From: Gnetum montanum
Lineage: Eukaryota > Streptophyta > Gnetopsida > Gnetales > Gnetaceae
NCBI GenBank assembly: GCA_015680685.1
Contig: MNCI01033587.1
Span: forward strand, 336,164-400,163
DNA length: 64,000 bases
Reading direction: 5' to 3'
Position 1 is the first letter of the stretch. Every line of letters begins with the position of its first letter. Both the position numbers and the translations under genes were made by a program. The notes beneath the pieces are model-generated. The model was not told the origin of the DNA, made no database searches, and saw nothing but the letters and a program-made list of their open reading frames with translations. Positions 1 to 10,790 of this stretch are shown piece by piece.

Positions 1-500
1 AGTTAAAGACTATTGGTGGCAAAGGTAAGTTACTTTTATTTTTAAGTTCATTTGCAAATTCCAAAATTTTTTATGTTTGTTATTTTTCTCAATCTTACTA
101 TATGTTTTTTTTTACCTAATTTAGTATATAAAAATACTTAGATAATATATGAGTGTGTTCTTACAAATATTCAAGTCATAGCAAATAGGGGTAAATTTTT
201 CATTTTTGATCCTTCTTTGCAACCTCTTTTTCATGATGCACCTAAGGTAAAGGAGAGGTTGGATGTTATTTTTTAGTATGGAATAGAGATGGCCTCTCTT
301 AAAACAAAGTAGTCTAATGCAGTGATGAACCTTTACCATAGAGCAACTGGTCATGAGAAAGAAGTAAAATTTAGTCTCAAGAATCTAGTTTTTGGAGGAC
401 AAAGTGTCCAATGTAGAATCAAATCTCCATGGAAGTAACATCATGAAGCTCAATCCCAAGGCCTCTCCTTATTGGTATTTGAGATTTTCTTGGGGTGTCA
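1..500 (+). pseudogene. Unrecognised coding-like remnant
   Basis: A frame starting near 124 stays protein-like for about 130 codons with a handful of stops (residues such as ANRGKFFIFDPSLQPLFHD and NLYHRATGHEKEV). It is preceded by an intron-like stretch: AAAG/GTAAGT at about 24-30, then a T-rich tract ending in TTTAG near 123. I do not recognise the family. It may be an exon of a transposon gene or a fragment of a host gene. All in-frame stops are of the TAG/TAA type that C-to-T decay produces. Confidence that it ever coded is low. Confidence 0.25.
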
Positions 501-1899
501 TGATTATGACCTAAAACAAATAACAACACACAATTGCAAGTATAGAATCGATGAATAAAAGGTTACAAGATACTTGTACTGCATAAGAAAAATATGATAA
601 GAAACATAAGATAAATAAGTTAATTTATAAAAAGAGAACTTAGTACTTACTAAGAAACTCAAAGATGAAAGAGTTGCTAGAAGAATAAGAGATATGTTTA
701 TTAACAAGATGGGTGTTAGTGATGCTTTAAAAGCCTTCAAAAGATGTGTACATGTAAAGAGGAAGAAAAAGGAGGTGAAGGCTCTAAATCTCAACATAGA
801 ACATGATGAGAGGTGAGTATACCCTATGCCCAACCATATGAATCAGAAGAATCCATGCACAATCTGGTTGAATTTTGAGGACTTCTAACTTTCTAAGTAC
901 ACTAGACTCTAGGAGCTGAAACTAACCATTGCAATCATTGTCTTCCTAGTTACACTTTTGAAGTGCAAGGGTATGGTTAAGTATAATTGAGGTATATGAG
1001 CTTTATCATTTTTTATTTTATGAATTAACTTACCTAAGAATAAGAATAAAGAATAAAGTATTTGATGCTAAATTAATCTAACAACTAGTTAACACTTAAT
1101 TAATCCTAACTTAAGCATTTGTTCCCACTTGGTATACACATTCTAAACATGTTTAATGCTATTGGGTTACCAAAAATTAGGCATTATTGGGATTATAATG
1201 TATTACATGTATGCTCAAAGTGGTTGTACTTATGTGCTTTTATTAATTTCTATTTAATCTATCTATCTTGATTGATTGATTCATTACTTAAAACATTAAA
1301 GAAAATTGCTTAAAATATTAAATGCTTAGGTAAAATAATTAATCTATTTCAAAGTAGTGCAAGGTTTATCAAAAAGCTTGTCTTTATTACTACACACATT
1401 GCAGTGCTCATGTACAATGGTGTTCAAATAAAGATCTGTACACTCTTTGACTCTTACTACAACACTTAGAAAGTATTCTAACTTTTGAGATGAAAAACTA
1501 CAAGAACCTTGTTGCAACAATAAGACTTGATGCAATAAATGTAGTGAAAGGTGCACATTTATAGGTAGAAATATGATGCCTTATCGAAAGGTACACATTA
1601 ATGGATCAAACCCTACATCAACAAGGTCATGTCAATAGCATCTCATGGATGTAGCCAAATCATAATGACTCATCATTCTCCCACAACTAAATGAAAACTC
1701 ATCCTCAAGTTCTTTAGAAAATTTTGAAAGGTATGGGATTATCAATTGAAAAAAAACACACACATAACATGACAAAAACTTAGTGCATGTGTACGATTTA
1801 CAATGATTACAAAAGTTTACTATTTAGGAGAACAAAATTCAACACCAAGAAAAATTGACAAGCACAACTCCTTTGATGATACAAAGACAATGAAGGAGA
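501..1899. other. AT-rich stretch without a recognisable gene
   Basis: No protein similarity, RNA gene or LTR boundary is visible. The short open frames here (for example 504-833 and 1344-1556 on the minus strand) have low-complexity or random-looking translations. A small ATCT/GATT run lies at about 1258-1283. Confidence 0.5.
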
Positions 1900-3240
1900 T
1901 TAAATAGTCCCAAGTAGTGGAGGTTCTTGACTTTGCAAAGGACCTTCTTTTACTTTGAATGTGTGTAGTGGTTGAGGTGGTTGTGATTGGCCTATAGCAG
2001 CTGCAACTTCTACTGGAAGATGAAAGGTATTCAATAGTGCTTTCATCTTCTCCTCCTTACTCCAAGAATCATTCACAATCCATGCTACATCACTAGTGTA
2101 AGCTAAAATGGAAATATCCCATGGATAGGGCATTGTAGGGAATAGCTCTTTAACATTCATGAATCAAGCAGAAAATTGTTTATATTCAATATTGAATGCT
2201 CTACATGCATTCTACAACTCTTAGTAATCATTCATCCTTTTGGATAGGTTCTCAGTAGTTGATCATTGATCAATGAACTTCACCTTGAGAACCTTGAGTT
2301 TAACATTGCCAATCTCAATCTTTTTCTTGGTGTCCTTATGATGCTTGAAATTTTCCCTATACAACAAGTACATACTATGCACTTGTTTCTCAAATTTTGA
2401 CATAGCCATCTAACAATCAGCATCATCAAGTTTGCATAATAGTGATTGGCAAGCTCCATGTACTTTGTCATCTCCTCGATCTACAACTCCTTCCTTTAGA
2501 TTTTTGCTTTGTTGTATGCATTCAACCCATCAAACATAAGCTACCATACATCACCTCCTTGTTGGAGTTGTTTAAGGAGCTCATTCATATTTGCCTTCAC
2601 CAATTATATTTCCCTTTTATTAATTTATTTTTGTAGACTGACCTAATCTCTATAATGGTTCTTGACTCTTTCAAATTTGAGAGCCTCATTTTTCTAGGTG
2701 TCTATCTCTATTAAAAATTTTTGGTAAAGGTCTCAAACTTCCTCCATGGAGAGGTTTCTATTTTCTACTACTAATCTTATCAATTCATTATTTACTCTAG
2801 CTAGATACTCCTAGTATTGAGGGATAAAATCTTGCATATGCTACTACTACACATTAGCATTCTGTAGGTGATGATTTTCTTTGGTCAGAATTTCATTCTC
2901 ATGACACATTTAGATCAATTCCTTTTGAATGGCATTTGTTTTGGAATTAGTTAAGGACTAGTCAAAGACAACGATCTCCTTTTTTATTCTCAACCATCTT
3001 GATCTTGCCTTGAAGTTTTTTGAAAGCTTCATCATGTGTCAGTGTAGGGTTTAGAAATGTAGGATCGGCAAGATGGGCTCTTAATTTGATAACCTCCATA
3101 GCTAGGAATTGATTCTCAACTTAGGTTGTTTTGAGTTAACCCTTCAATATGATGCCCTTTCCCCTTACTTCAAGTAACTCTAACTGGGTTGTAGTGATGG
3201 TATCCAAAAGGCCAAAGACATCTAAAATCAATAGCCTGGT
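1900..3240 (-). pseudogene. Coiled-coil-like ORF downstream of an Athila-type integrase
   Basis: Read on the minus strand, this region keeps a protein-like frame across several stops and at least one frame switch. Readable parts include a leucine-rich stretch at 3060-3240 (LLILDVFGLLDTITTTQLEL, then a Glu/Lys-rich segment) and a C-terminal part at 1900-2160 (WSKEEKMKALLNTFHLPVEV, then a Pro/Gln-rich tail). The composition suggests coiled coils. It lies on the sense strand after the integrase remnant at 3241-3830, where Athila elements carry their extra (env-like) ORF, but I see no signal peptide or membrane segment and do not assign that function. It could also be an unrelated ORF brought together by an old insertion. 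Confidence 0.35.
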
Positions 3241-3830
3241 TCCGACTAGTTAGTCTAGAAACTCCTCATGATGGGTTATACTCAATCTACCACTAAGAGT
3301 TCAACAAATATCTACACATCTCTAAGTGCAGAAAGATCTAGTACAGACACTATAGATGCATTCAATGCCTTAGCAATTCTGTCAGTAACTACCTCTATCA
3401 TTGTCTCCAAGTTGAAATTTTACTTTCTTTATTTTAAGGTCATGGCATTTTTTGTTAAATGACTTATGAACTTCATTCAAAGATAGGGCCACGAATCAAT
3501 TCTCATCTAACATGTTAAGGTTGATCAATCTTTCTTTTTGTGTTAGGCTAAGGTCAAGATCAAGGTCATAGGTTGTTGAAAGTATATAGAGCTTGGATTA
3601 AATAGGAGGAGTTGGAAGTTTCCCATACACTAGCTCATAGGAAGAATAGCTTATAGTAAGTTTCCATGTTGAATAATAGGCCCAAAGGGCATCATTAAGT
3701 TTTGTGCTCTAGTCTCTCCTATATTTGCTAATTATTATTATTAAGATCTTAGGGATCTCCCTATTGGTAAGCTCTACTTGACCATTGACTTGGGGGTGGT
3801 AGGGTGTTGTTAATTTATGTTTGACCTTGT
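3241..3830 (-). pseudogene. Ty3/gypsy (Athila-like) integrase, C-terminal part, decayed
   Basis: The minus strand encodes the end of a retroviral-type integrase. Near 3760-3830 it reads HKLTTPYHPQVNGQVELTNR, which contains the YHPQ-x-NGQVE motif and the catalytic-Glu region. Next come a DALWAYY and SYELVYGK block (about 3600-3720) and the post-core helix with KERLINLNMLDEN and KKCHDLKIKK (about 3430-3560), typical of Athila/Tat integrases. Several stops and small shifts interrupt it. The catalytic core N-terminal to the YHPQ motif is missing because the outer giant Tat element inserted at 3831; the rest should lie beyond the right edge of the window. This is the oldest recognisable layer of the nest. 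Confidence 0.8.
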
Positions 3831-5411
3831 TGCAACTAAAAACATTGATTATTAGAAGAAAACCAAGGATCCTTAGTACAAGTAGTTCCTCCACCCCAAA
3901 TCCCTAGGGCCTGTACTATAAAAATGGGATTTGAGGCACCTTGGCTAGTCTAGTAGATCAACCAGAGACTCATGAGATGCGAAATGTGGGAATATAAATA
4001 GATCCAAATAATGCACAAAAAAATTTTAGTTTTTACCATAAAAATCAAAACTTAAAACTTCATTAAGAAAGAATAAAGAACAAGTTAGAGAAATGTGTAC
4101 AAATAGTGCTTAGATGGGCAAGAAGGGGGTTCACTTATGCAAGAGTTCAAAGCCCATTGAAGCTGATGTGATCTCCTCCACAACTCAGGTGCTAAGTCAT
4201 AATTGATGCTATTGAACCTTCCTTCATTGTTGCAACCTTGGATCTACACGTTGGATCACTTAAGGCTACAATGCTTCCATGTTGAAATTCAAGAGAATGT
4301 AAGTATGGGAACTTGCAAGACCTCTTGAGTGTTTGAAAATGTCCTAAGTGCAAAAATGTGTGTATGAAAATTTCTTGATAATGCTAAACTTTGATCAAAT
4401 TTTACTGCACTATGAGAAAACTTGTTGGAATCATGTAAGTGTTAAATCTTGATAAAAATGCTAAACTTTGTCAAAAATTGTTGGAACCTATAAATGGTGT
4501 TAGAGGCTAGCTTTTATAGCCATGAATGGGGCTAAAAATTGGCTATGGTTTAGTTACAAAAATGGCTACAAAATTTTGTGTAATTTTGTTCCAAGTTTGA
4601 TGTGATTTTGCGACAAATTGGCTACCAAATTTAGGTAAGATGGGTGCCCAAATTTGGGGGGTTACTATACATAGTAAGTGCTTCCCTCCATGGCCATTCT
4701 ATTTACAATAAATAGTAAATATGACCCTCCCCCTTCCATGTTGGAGATGAATCTTTCATGTTGAGCTCTCCATCATACTTGTTGAAGTGGCTGGTCAACA
4801 TTAAAGTGTATAAATTGATGAATTTTATTTTTTGTGGCTTCTACACTGGGGGATTGAATTTTCCACATTGTAAAAATACTTCCATGATGGGGGAAAACTT
4901 TCTAGGTTGAGTAGGGAAAGTTTCCAGGTTGGGGAAAAATTTCCACAGTAGGAGGAAACTTTTCAATTTTATGGGGAAAAGTTTCCAGGCCAGGGGAAAT
5001 ATTTTGAAGCTATGCATTTGGTCTCCATGTTGAAAGGGGAATGTTTCCAAAACCCCCATCGTTTGACATTGGGGGTTGGTGAGGTCTATCCCTTGCATGT
5101 GTTTCTAGCATAGAAAAATGTATACACACCCCCCCCCCATAAAACCCATCAAATTACCTTTTTTGGCATTCCAAAGGGAATTTTTGACTCCCCCAAGCTC
5201 AAATATAGATAGTAGGTGGCTTTTTTCACTTGAGAAATGAGGGTTTGACCACTTATGAGGCATTTTTCAATGCCAAAAGTATAAAGTATGTAAAATTTTT
5301 CATCGTGGAATATTTGTTTCACTTTTACAATGAATTTTTGCCTTGGGTTTCATGGGGTGAAAGCTACATGATGAAGATTGGTTATAACATGAAAAATTTT
5401 GTGGTATTTCA
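3831..5411 (-). repeat. LTR family A, outer 3' LTR
   Basis: This is the longest of four related copies (others 31381-32444, 50996-51894 and 59606-61076). On the minus strand it starts TGAAATACCACAAAATTTT and ends in a decayed CA near 3831. A TATA box (TATAAAA, minus) sits at 4512-4518 and AATAAA-like signals lie near 4060-4075. It contains repeated TTCCA-ATGTTGG/TTTCCAAGCTAGG words at 4840-5000 and a C10 run at 5129-5138. The element's PPT and integrase lie directly at its high-coordinate side, so it is the 3' LTR. Confidence 0.85.
4512..4518 (-). promoter_or_regulatory. TATA box of LTR A (outer 3' LTR)
   Basis: TATAAAA on the minus strand followed by GCTAGCC. The same box is kept in the other copies at 31640-31646 and 60281-60288, which supports it as the LTR pol II promoter. 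Confidence 0.6.
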
Positions 5412-5426
5412 ATGGCCCCCTCTTTG
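5412..5426 (-). other. Polypurine tract (PPT) next to outer 3' LTR
   Basis: On the minus strand AAAGAGGGGGCCAT directly precedes the LTR start TGAAATACC. The inner copy has the equivalent AAAGAGAGGCCAT at 32445-32458. It is the plus-strand primer site for reverse transcription. Confidence 0.75.
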
Positions 5427-5654
5427 TTGGTGCTTGGAGGATTGACCCAAGAATCACCAACAAAGAATAAAAAAGACCACTACATATTATAATGCTACAG
5501 TTCATATAGGCCATATGTGAATCAGGCTATCCAAGTTACCAAGGTTGCTAGTATAAGGCCATGGTGGACCATGGTACTAGTTTAAGGCCTTGGCAAGCCA
5601 TGTTGCTAGTTTAAGATCGTAGAAGACCATTTGAAAGTAGGCTCACTTGTCGAT
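5427..5654. repeat. Spacer with repeated 'TAGTTTAAGGCC' motif
   Basis: Lies between the IN stop and the PPT. Units resembling GGACCATGGTACTAGTTTAAG recur about every 40 bp between 5540 and 5640. The same motif occurs at 32575-32650, 45700-45930 and 54560-54700, and on the opposite strand in the gag-PR element (12660-12850), always in the same orientation relative to the host element's sense strand. Confidence 0.6.
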
Positions 5655-6231
5655 GATTGTTAGCTACATGTAGTATGGCTTTAGATAAGAATGGTTGACT
5701 AGATTGGCAAGCTCATTTCCATCCTTGTGGGCTATTCTAAATGCTTCATTCCCATAGGCTCTAGTGATAAGGAAGGGCCCTTCTTAGTTGGCTGAGAATT
5801 TTTCTGCATGCTCGCGAATAGCCTTGAGAACTATATCCCCATCATTGATCTTGTGCATGGTAAAGTCATGATGATGTTTTCACTTCTACCTCTCGTAATA
5901 GTGCTCAATGTGAGCAAGCACTTGCATATGCTGCTTCTTCACCAAATCAAGGGCTACCATCTACAACTCCTCATTATGCTTATCATTAATGAAGTCAGTC
6001 AAGGATACTTAGAGTGATGGTACCTATAATTCAAGAGGTAAAATAGCTCCAAAACCATAAAAAATGCTATAAGGAATCATGTCAGTTGCCATGCGATAGG
6101 TTGTTTTGTATGCCCATAGTACATGGACAAGCCACTCATGCCACTTCCAGTTATTTTTGTTGAGCATCTTCTTGAGAAAGTTGATGATGGCCTTGTTGCT
6201 TGCTTTTTCTTGTCCATTGGCTTGAGGGTAG
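5655..6231 (-). pseudogene. Integrase C-terminal part of outer Tat element (interrupted)
   Basis: Minus-strand translation of 6024-6231 gives the end of the integrase core: HYPQANGQ (YPQxNGQ motif) followed by NKAIINFLKKMLNKN, HEWLVHVLWAYKTTYR and TPYS-like and LPLEL blocks. These are standard for plant Tat integrases. Downstream to about 5655 lies the degraded C-terminal region. The gag-PR element is inserted in the codons just N-terminal to the YPQ motif; the target-site copy GGTAG is 6227-6231 here and 15914-15918 on the far side, after which the integrase continues. Stops and substitutions make it non-functional. Confidence 0.9.
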
Positions 6232-8116
6232 TGAAACATCACTAATTTCGACCTAACACTTTGAAACAACTCAAGCCCTTTCGAGCTTTCAAGAGGTAGA
6301 ATTTGACTAAGGCATGGAACTCACGCCCAACTTGCTCAAATCGGCTTGCTTCATCAAGCAAGTTTGCCCTCAGCATGAGCAACTCTGATAGCTTCAAAAC
6401 CAAGTAAAATATGGTCCAAATCTAAGGGTGCAAGCCATCCTTAAGAGCTTGATGTCCACTCCAAGTCCCAAGAGTCCAAATTTCAAGCCATATTACATAG
6501 ATTTTTTTAGTCACGTTGTGGTCACACTAAGGTCATGCTACAACGTGAGGATAGTGTGACCAATTCTTAGAGCCCAAAAACTGAGTCAAAGTGACTTGAT
6601 ATGAAGGGCATAGGTCATCCTCAGAGCACATCTTTGATAGCTTCAGGTCCTAGCCTTCAGAAATTCTAGATTTTAGCTCAAAATTGCAAGTTTTTAAGGT
6701 CACGATGTAGGTCACACTATAGCGTGAGTCCAACATGACCAAATCTAGGAGCCTTCAAATTGAGTCGAAACGATCCAACTTCCAAGGTGCAAATAATCCT
6801 CAGAGTTCATGGTTGACAACCTCCAGTACCAAAATTTTAAAATTCAAAATGTCAGACTTCGACTCAAAATTGAAAGTTTCCAGAAGTTTCTTGAGGTCAC
6901 GCTGCAAGTCACACTGCAGTTCACGCTGCAGCGTGAGTCTAGCGTGACCTATCTAAAATAGCTCCAAATCAAACACATTCAAATTCAAATTCTAGATTTC
7001 AAATCACTCTTAGGTTAGACACAGTCAAGGAAATAGTTGCATTCAAGAATCAGGCTTAGAAATTTCAAAATTTGGTGGAAAATTGTAGGTCTTTGCTCAC
7101 TCACACTAAGGTCACACTGCAACATAAGTGTAGCATGAGTGTAGCGTACGCATGTCCAAGTCATGGTGAGATAAAATCAACTCATGCTGGAAGTTCTTAT
7201 CAGGTAAAAACACTCCAAACGGTCACAAAACCACTTGAATTGACATCCTGCAGCAGTCAAGTAAAAAATCCAAAAGTTTCAAGAAAACTAGAGTCATTTT
7301 CTCTTGTTGCACATTATCATTGTAAATTTTCATTTGTGGGCTTGTCAAGCCCTCATGGTCCATATTGTAAATGCTTCCATGGGCTTGAGTAAGCCACACG
7401 TTGTAAGATATGATGCACCTAGTCTAGAACGTAGCTTGCCCACACACGTCCAACTCACATACAACTGTCTATTGGACAAGTGTCACTTGCTCCTCTTTCC
7501 TCTCATCTCCCAGTCGTTGATTCCATTCTCGAATTCTGCACTCGAGCTTGGCCCAGCCCTATAAATACCCTGTCAATTCACATAAATGGGGTTGGCAATC
7601 TTAAAGTTGGATAGCTTAGAAAACTCAGACCAGCAATCCTTGGGCACTAGGCACACTTGACTCCTAGCATCCAAGCACTTCTGAAACACATCACATCACA
7701 TCACTCTGGGGCTTGGCACTTGACCTGCCATCCACACGTGCAGCTACACTTTGACCGATGCACAACTTTTCTAAGTAATAAAATACAATTTATTTTTCCA
7801 GCCATTCTTCTATTTACTCTATTCTACATTCAGTTCATGTTTTGTTTATGTTTTGATTATGATACCAGTTTAAGTTTACATTTCGTACATGTTGTTTTGC
7901 ATTTTAAAATATCAGTTACGATAACCCCAATGCAAGCAATAGTTTGCGATTGGGGAAGTCCTTGGTTGATTTGCATGCAAACCATCCAAGGCACTCTGCC
8001 TTCATTTACTTTTCCAGCTTGCCCTTGAGGTGAAGGTGGGGTCAGCTGTGTCTGCCTGACGATCTTTTGGTGTTTTTTTTCCTTCCAGCCTTACACTGAT
8101 GATTTAGGTTAGTACA
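6232..8116 (+). repeat. 5' LTR of the gag-PR element
   Basis: Begins TGAAACATCACTAATTTCG and ends GGTTAGTACA. U3 is built from about four diverged ~180-bp tandem units; the word 'atcctYaagag/atcctcagag' recurs near 6440, 6614 and 6796. Each unit ends in a cluster of TCACGCTGCA/CAACGTGA-type words, including the 16-bp palindrome TCACGCTGCAGCGTGA at 6921-6936. TATAAATA lies at 7560-7567 and AATAAA at 7777-7782, giving a plausible R start about 30 bp after the TATA box. Confidence 0.92.
7560..7567 (+). promoter_or_regulatory. TATA box of gag-PR element 5' LTR
   Basis: TATAAATA preceded by GCCCAGCCC. It is conserved in the 3' LTR (15368-15375) and, on the minus strand, in the third LTR family (61704-61712), supporting a shared LTR promoter layout. 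Confidence 0.7.
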
Positions 8117-8121
8117 GTAAA

Positions 8122-8138
8122 TTCACGCTAGAAGGAGG
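8122..8138 (+). other. Primer-binding site of gag-PR element
   Basis: TTCACGCTAGAAGGAGG starts 5 nt after the LTR. The giant Tat elements have TTAGTGCTAGAAGGA (inner, minus strand) and TTAGCACTAGAAGGA (outer, minus strand) in the same place. A common ancestor TTGGCGCTAGAAGGAGG would pair with a tRNA 3' end finishing in GCGCCA, as expected for a tRNA CCA end. I do not assign the tRNA. Confidence 0.65.
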
Positions 8139-8219
8139 GCCTCTTGTTTGTTGTCTGTTAAAATGTTGATCATGCTGTCTATCAAAAACTTATTCATCTT
8201 GTCCTGTGAGTCTCCCCAT

Positions 8220-8640
8220 TAGCTCCTGCAGTTAGTCACACTGCACACGTTGCAATTGGTCACGCTGCACACTCCATAGTTAGTCACGTTGCACACACCA
8301 TAGTTAGTCACGCTACACATGCCACAGTTAGTCACACTGCACATGTTGCGCAGTTAGTCATGCTACACATGCTACAGTTGGTCATGCTGTCTCGTTGTTG
8401 CTCATGCTGACCCTATCACGCACACTGAGCTTGCTCACACTAACCCTGTCACGCATGTTGAGCTTGCTCACGCATGCTGCACACGCCGTGAGTTACTCAC
8501 ATAGCACATGTCGTGAGTTACTCACGCTACACACACTGCACACACCATGAGTTATTCACGCTGCACACACTGTGAGTTACTCACGCTGCACACACTGTGA
8601 GTTACTCATGCTACACACACCATTAGCTTATACACACTAT
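8220..8640 (+). repeat. Leader minisatellite (24-28 bp, TCACGCTGCACA)
   Basis: Between PBS and gag, about 15 diverged units repeat GTTAGTCACGCTGCACACACC and later GAGTTACTCACGCTGCACAC. The core TCACGCTGCA is the same word found in the U3 palindromes of this element. The array is unusually rich in CpG relative to its surroundings. Confidence 0.85.
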
Positions 8641-8863
8641 CATGGAATCTTCCCAGATCAACCCTACTTAGGCAATCCTCACACCTGAATAATATAACTT
8701 CATTTGTGTGAAAATCCAAGCCAACTTGCCTATCGATCATGTAGAGAGATAAGCGAAATGAAACTTTTAACTTATTTAGAAGGGAGGTCATGAGTTCACT
8801 CCCTTAGCATTTGACATAATCCCCCTTTTTGATCCCCATCATCAACTCATATCTCAGATTCTC

Positions 8864-10790
8864 ATGGCAAGGAGTCAAGCCTTACAGCCACCTCCGATAG
8901 AGCCTTAGAATGGAGATGAGGAAGATGAATTTACTGCCCAATCTGAGCATGGGGATTCGTATCATATCATCAATCCTCATGCCTATACAAACCTATTATT
9001 CCAACCTTTACTAGAAGGAACCATGCTTCCTCCTTCATCTGGACCAGCTTCTCAATAAGAAGTACCAGCTTCCACATCCACCCATTACATACCACTAGTA
9101 CAAACCCATGGGGCACCTTTGACTACTTCAGCACAACATGTTCAAGGTGTCACATCACAACCTGTGGTTGGACAGTGGGTTTCACTAGCTTTTCAACAAC
9201 ACCAACCAACTTACTACAACATACCACACCCTGTGATCCCATGTCTAAATGTTTTTCCACCACAACAACAACCAACAATCCAATAGTCTCCTTTTGCACA
9301 AATGATACAACAATCAAACTACTATCAATCGCAATCCATTCAACTCACTGGTCTCCCTACCACCCAAGAGTGGGTAGACATGAAGCAAATGATGCACATG
9401 TTAACTGAAGAGGTAAATCACCTTAAAATTGTAAACACTAAGGAAATCAAGGTGTTGGATTTCTACCAAGATGACCCAATCCACCCTTCAGTTCCACCAT
9501 TAACCTTGCGAAAAGAAATCCCACTACCTCAACTAACAAAGTACAATGGAGAGGGAGATTCAAATGCCCACCTAGTGATATTTTGACTAGAATGTATCCT
9601 ACTTCAAGCCTGGCCTCATGCAATTCTGTGAGTTTTCGCTATGTCCTTAATGGGAAAAGCCTTATACTGGTACTGTGCCTTACCCCGTAACTCCATATTC
9701 TCTTTGGAGGATTTTTTACATTAGTTTGTCACTTGTTTCAATTATAATCTAAAGCCTAAATCCACACTAGATAGTTTAATTCAAATTAAATAAGAACCTT
9801 TAGAGCTAGTGCAAAAATTCATCGAAAGGTGGAGTGTAGCCCTCAATGAACTTCACGAGCCCATCCCTGAGATGTACTTGCTCACCATTTTTAAAGCCAC
9901 TGTGAATGAATTTGTTAAGTCGAAACTCTATTATTTGAGTGCTTGACCTTTGAGTTAAGCATTCACAGAAGTCAAAAGCATAGAGGAGGCAGCGTAATCA
10001 AGCAATGACCCAGCTTATGTGGCCTAAAAAGACCAACATGCTCGTAAGCAAAACACAATAGTAGCAATGGTGCCCGCAAGCACAAAATGAACCAACTGAT
10101 GTCCAACAGCTAAGCAACCTAAAGCCCTAGTTGACAAAGCTGCCAACTTTGGCACCAACTCATCTACATCAGCAGGGGCCACTCCAAAGCCTAACTTTTA
10201 GCACAAGGGCGACTCAAAGTACACACCATCACCAATGCAACCCTCTCAACTATTAGAGAAACTCTTGAAAGCCAGTCAAATCCAACACAAACATGTGTCA
10301 GAGATTACCCACCAAAAACATGATAGGTATTGTGAACTACTAAGGAACCTGACACTAGCAGTACCAAATGAGCCCCTGGTCCCACAACACTTTAAACAAG
10401 ACCAATACTACCATTACCATCAAATGGCTGGTCACAGTACAGACAACTGTCATACTTTACAAGATGACCTATAGGGAATGATAAAGCAAGGCCAACTAGT
10501 GATTGACACAGCAAGTCAATACAACAAAGACGATGCATCCTATGTCATAAACTCAATTAGCATAGGTGGCAAGCCCAAACCTATACAAAAACCTTTTATG
10601 ATCCGTGTGCCTCCCAACAAGGCAAGGATTTCCATAGACTCCACAAATAAGAGGCCTCCCTTTGTTATCAAGCTGCCACCCCAGGCACCCACAACACCCT
10701 TTGTGGTCAAGGCTCCACAATGTTCATCTGCTAAGACATTAAATTGGCATGACTCATCCGCCAAGATGTTAAACTAGCCTGACGCAACAA
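8864..10790 (+). pseudogene. Gag of the TR-GAG-like element (decayed)
   Basis: Capsid/nucleocapsid polyprotein that would form the cytoplasmic virus-like particle. I take the start as ATG 8864 (MARSQALQ), the first ATG after the leader that joins the same frame as all later blocks. The N-terminal ~140 codons are Pro/Gln/Thr-rich. At 9302-9590 come VLDFYQDD, VPPLTL and PQLTKYNGEGDSNAH. From 9600 to 10000 there is a Retrotrans_gag-like core (LMGKALYWYCALPRNSI, FIERWSVALNELHEPIPEMY). At about 10390-10474 is a zinc-knuckle-like DQYYHYHQMAGHSTDNC in which the first Cys appears lost. The frame is constant from 8864 to 10777 with scattered TAG/TAA/TGA stops, mostly one transition from Gln, Trp or Arg codons. 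Confidence 0.85.

Noticed and set aside
8220-8640. CRISPR-like regular repeats (also 12405-12610 and 45700-45930)
   Set aside because: No constant repeat with unique spacers; the units are contiguous minisatellites in a plant retrotransposon.
8766-8806. tRNA- or SINE-like B-box word (GGTCATGAGTTCACTCC), and a similar one near 21009-21026
   Set aside because: No A box at the right spacing, no tRNA fold and no SINE tail.
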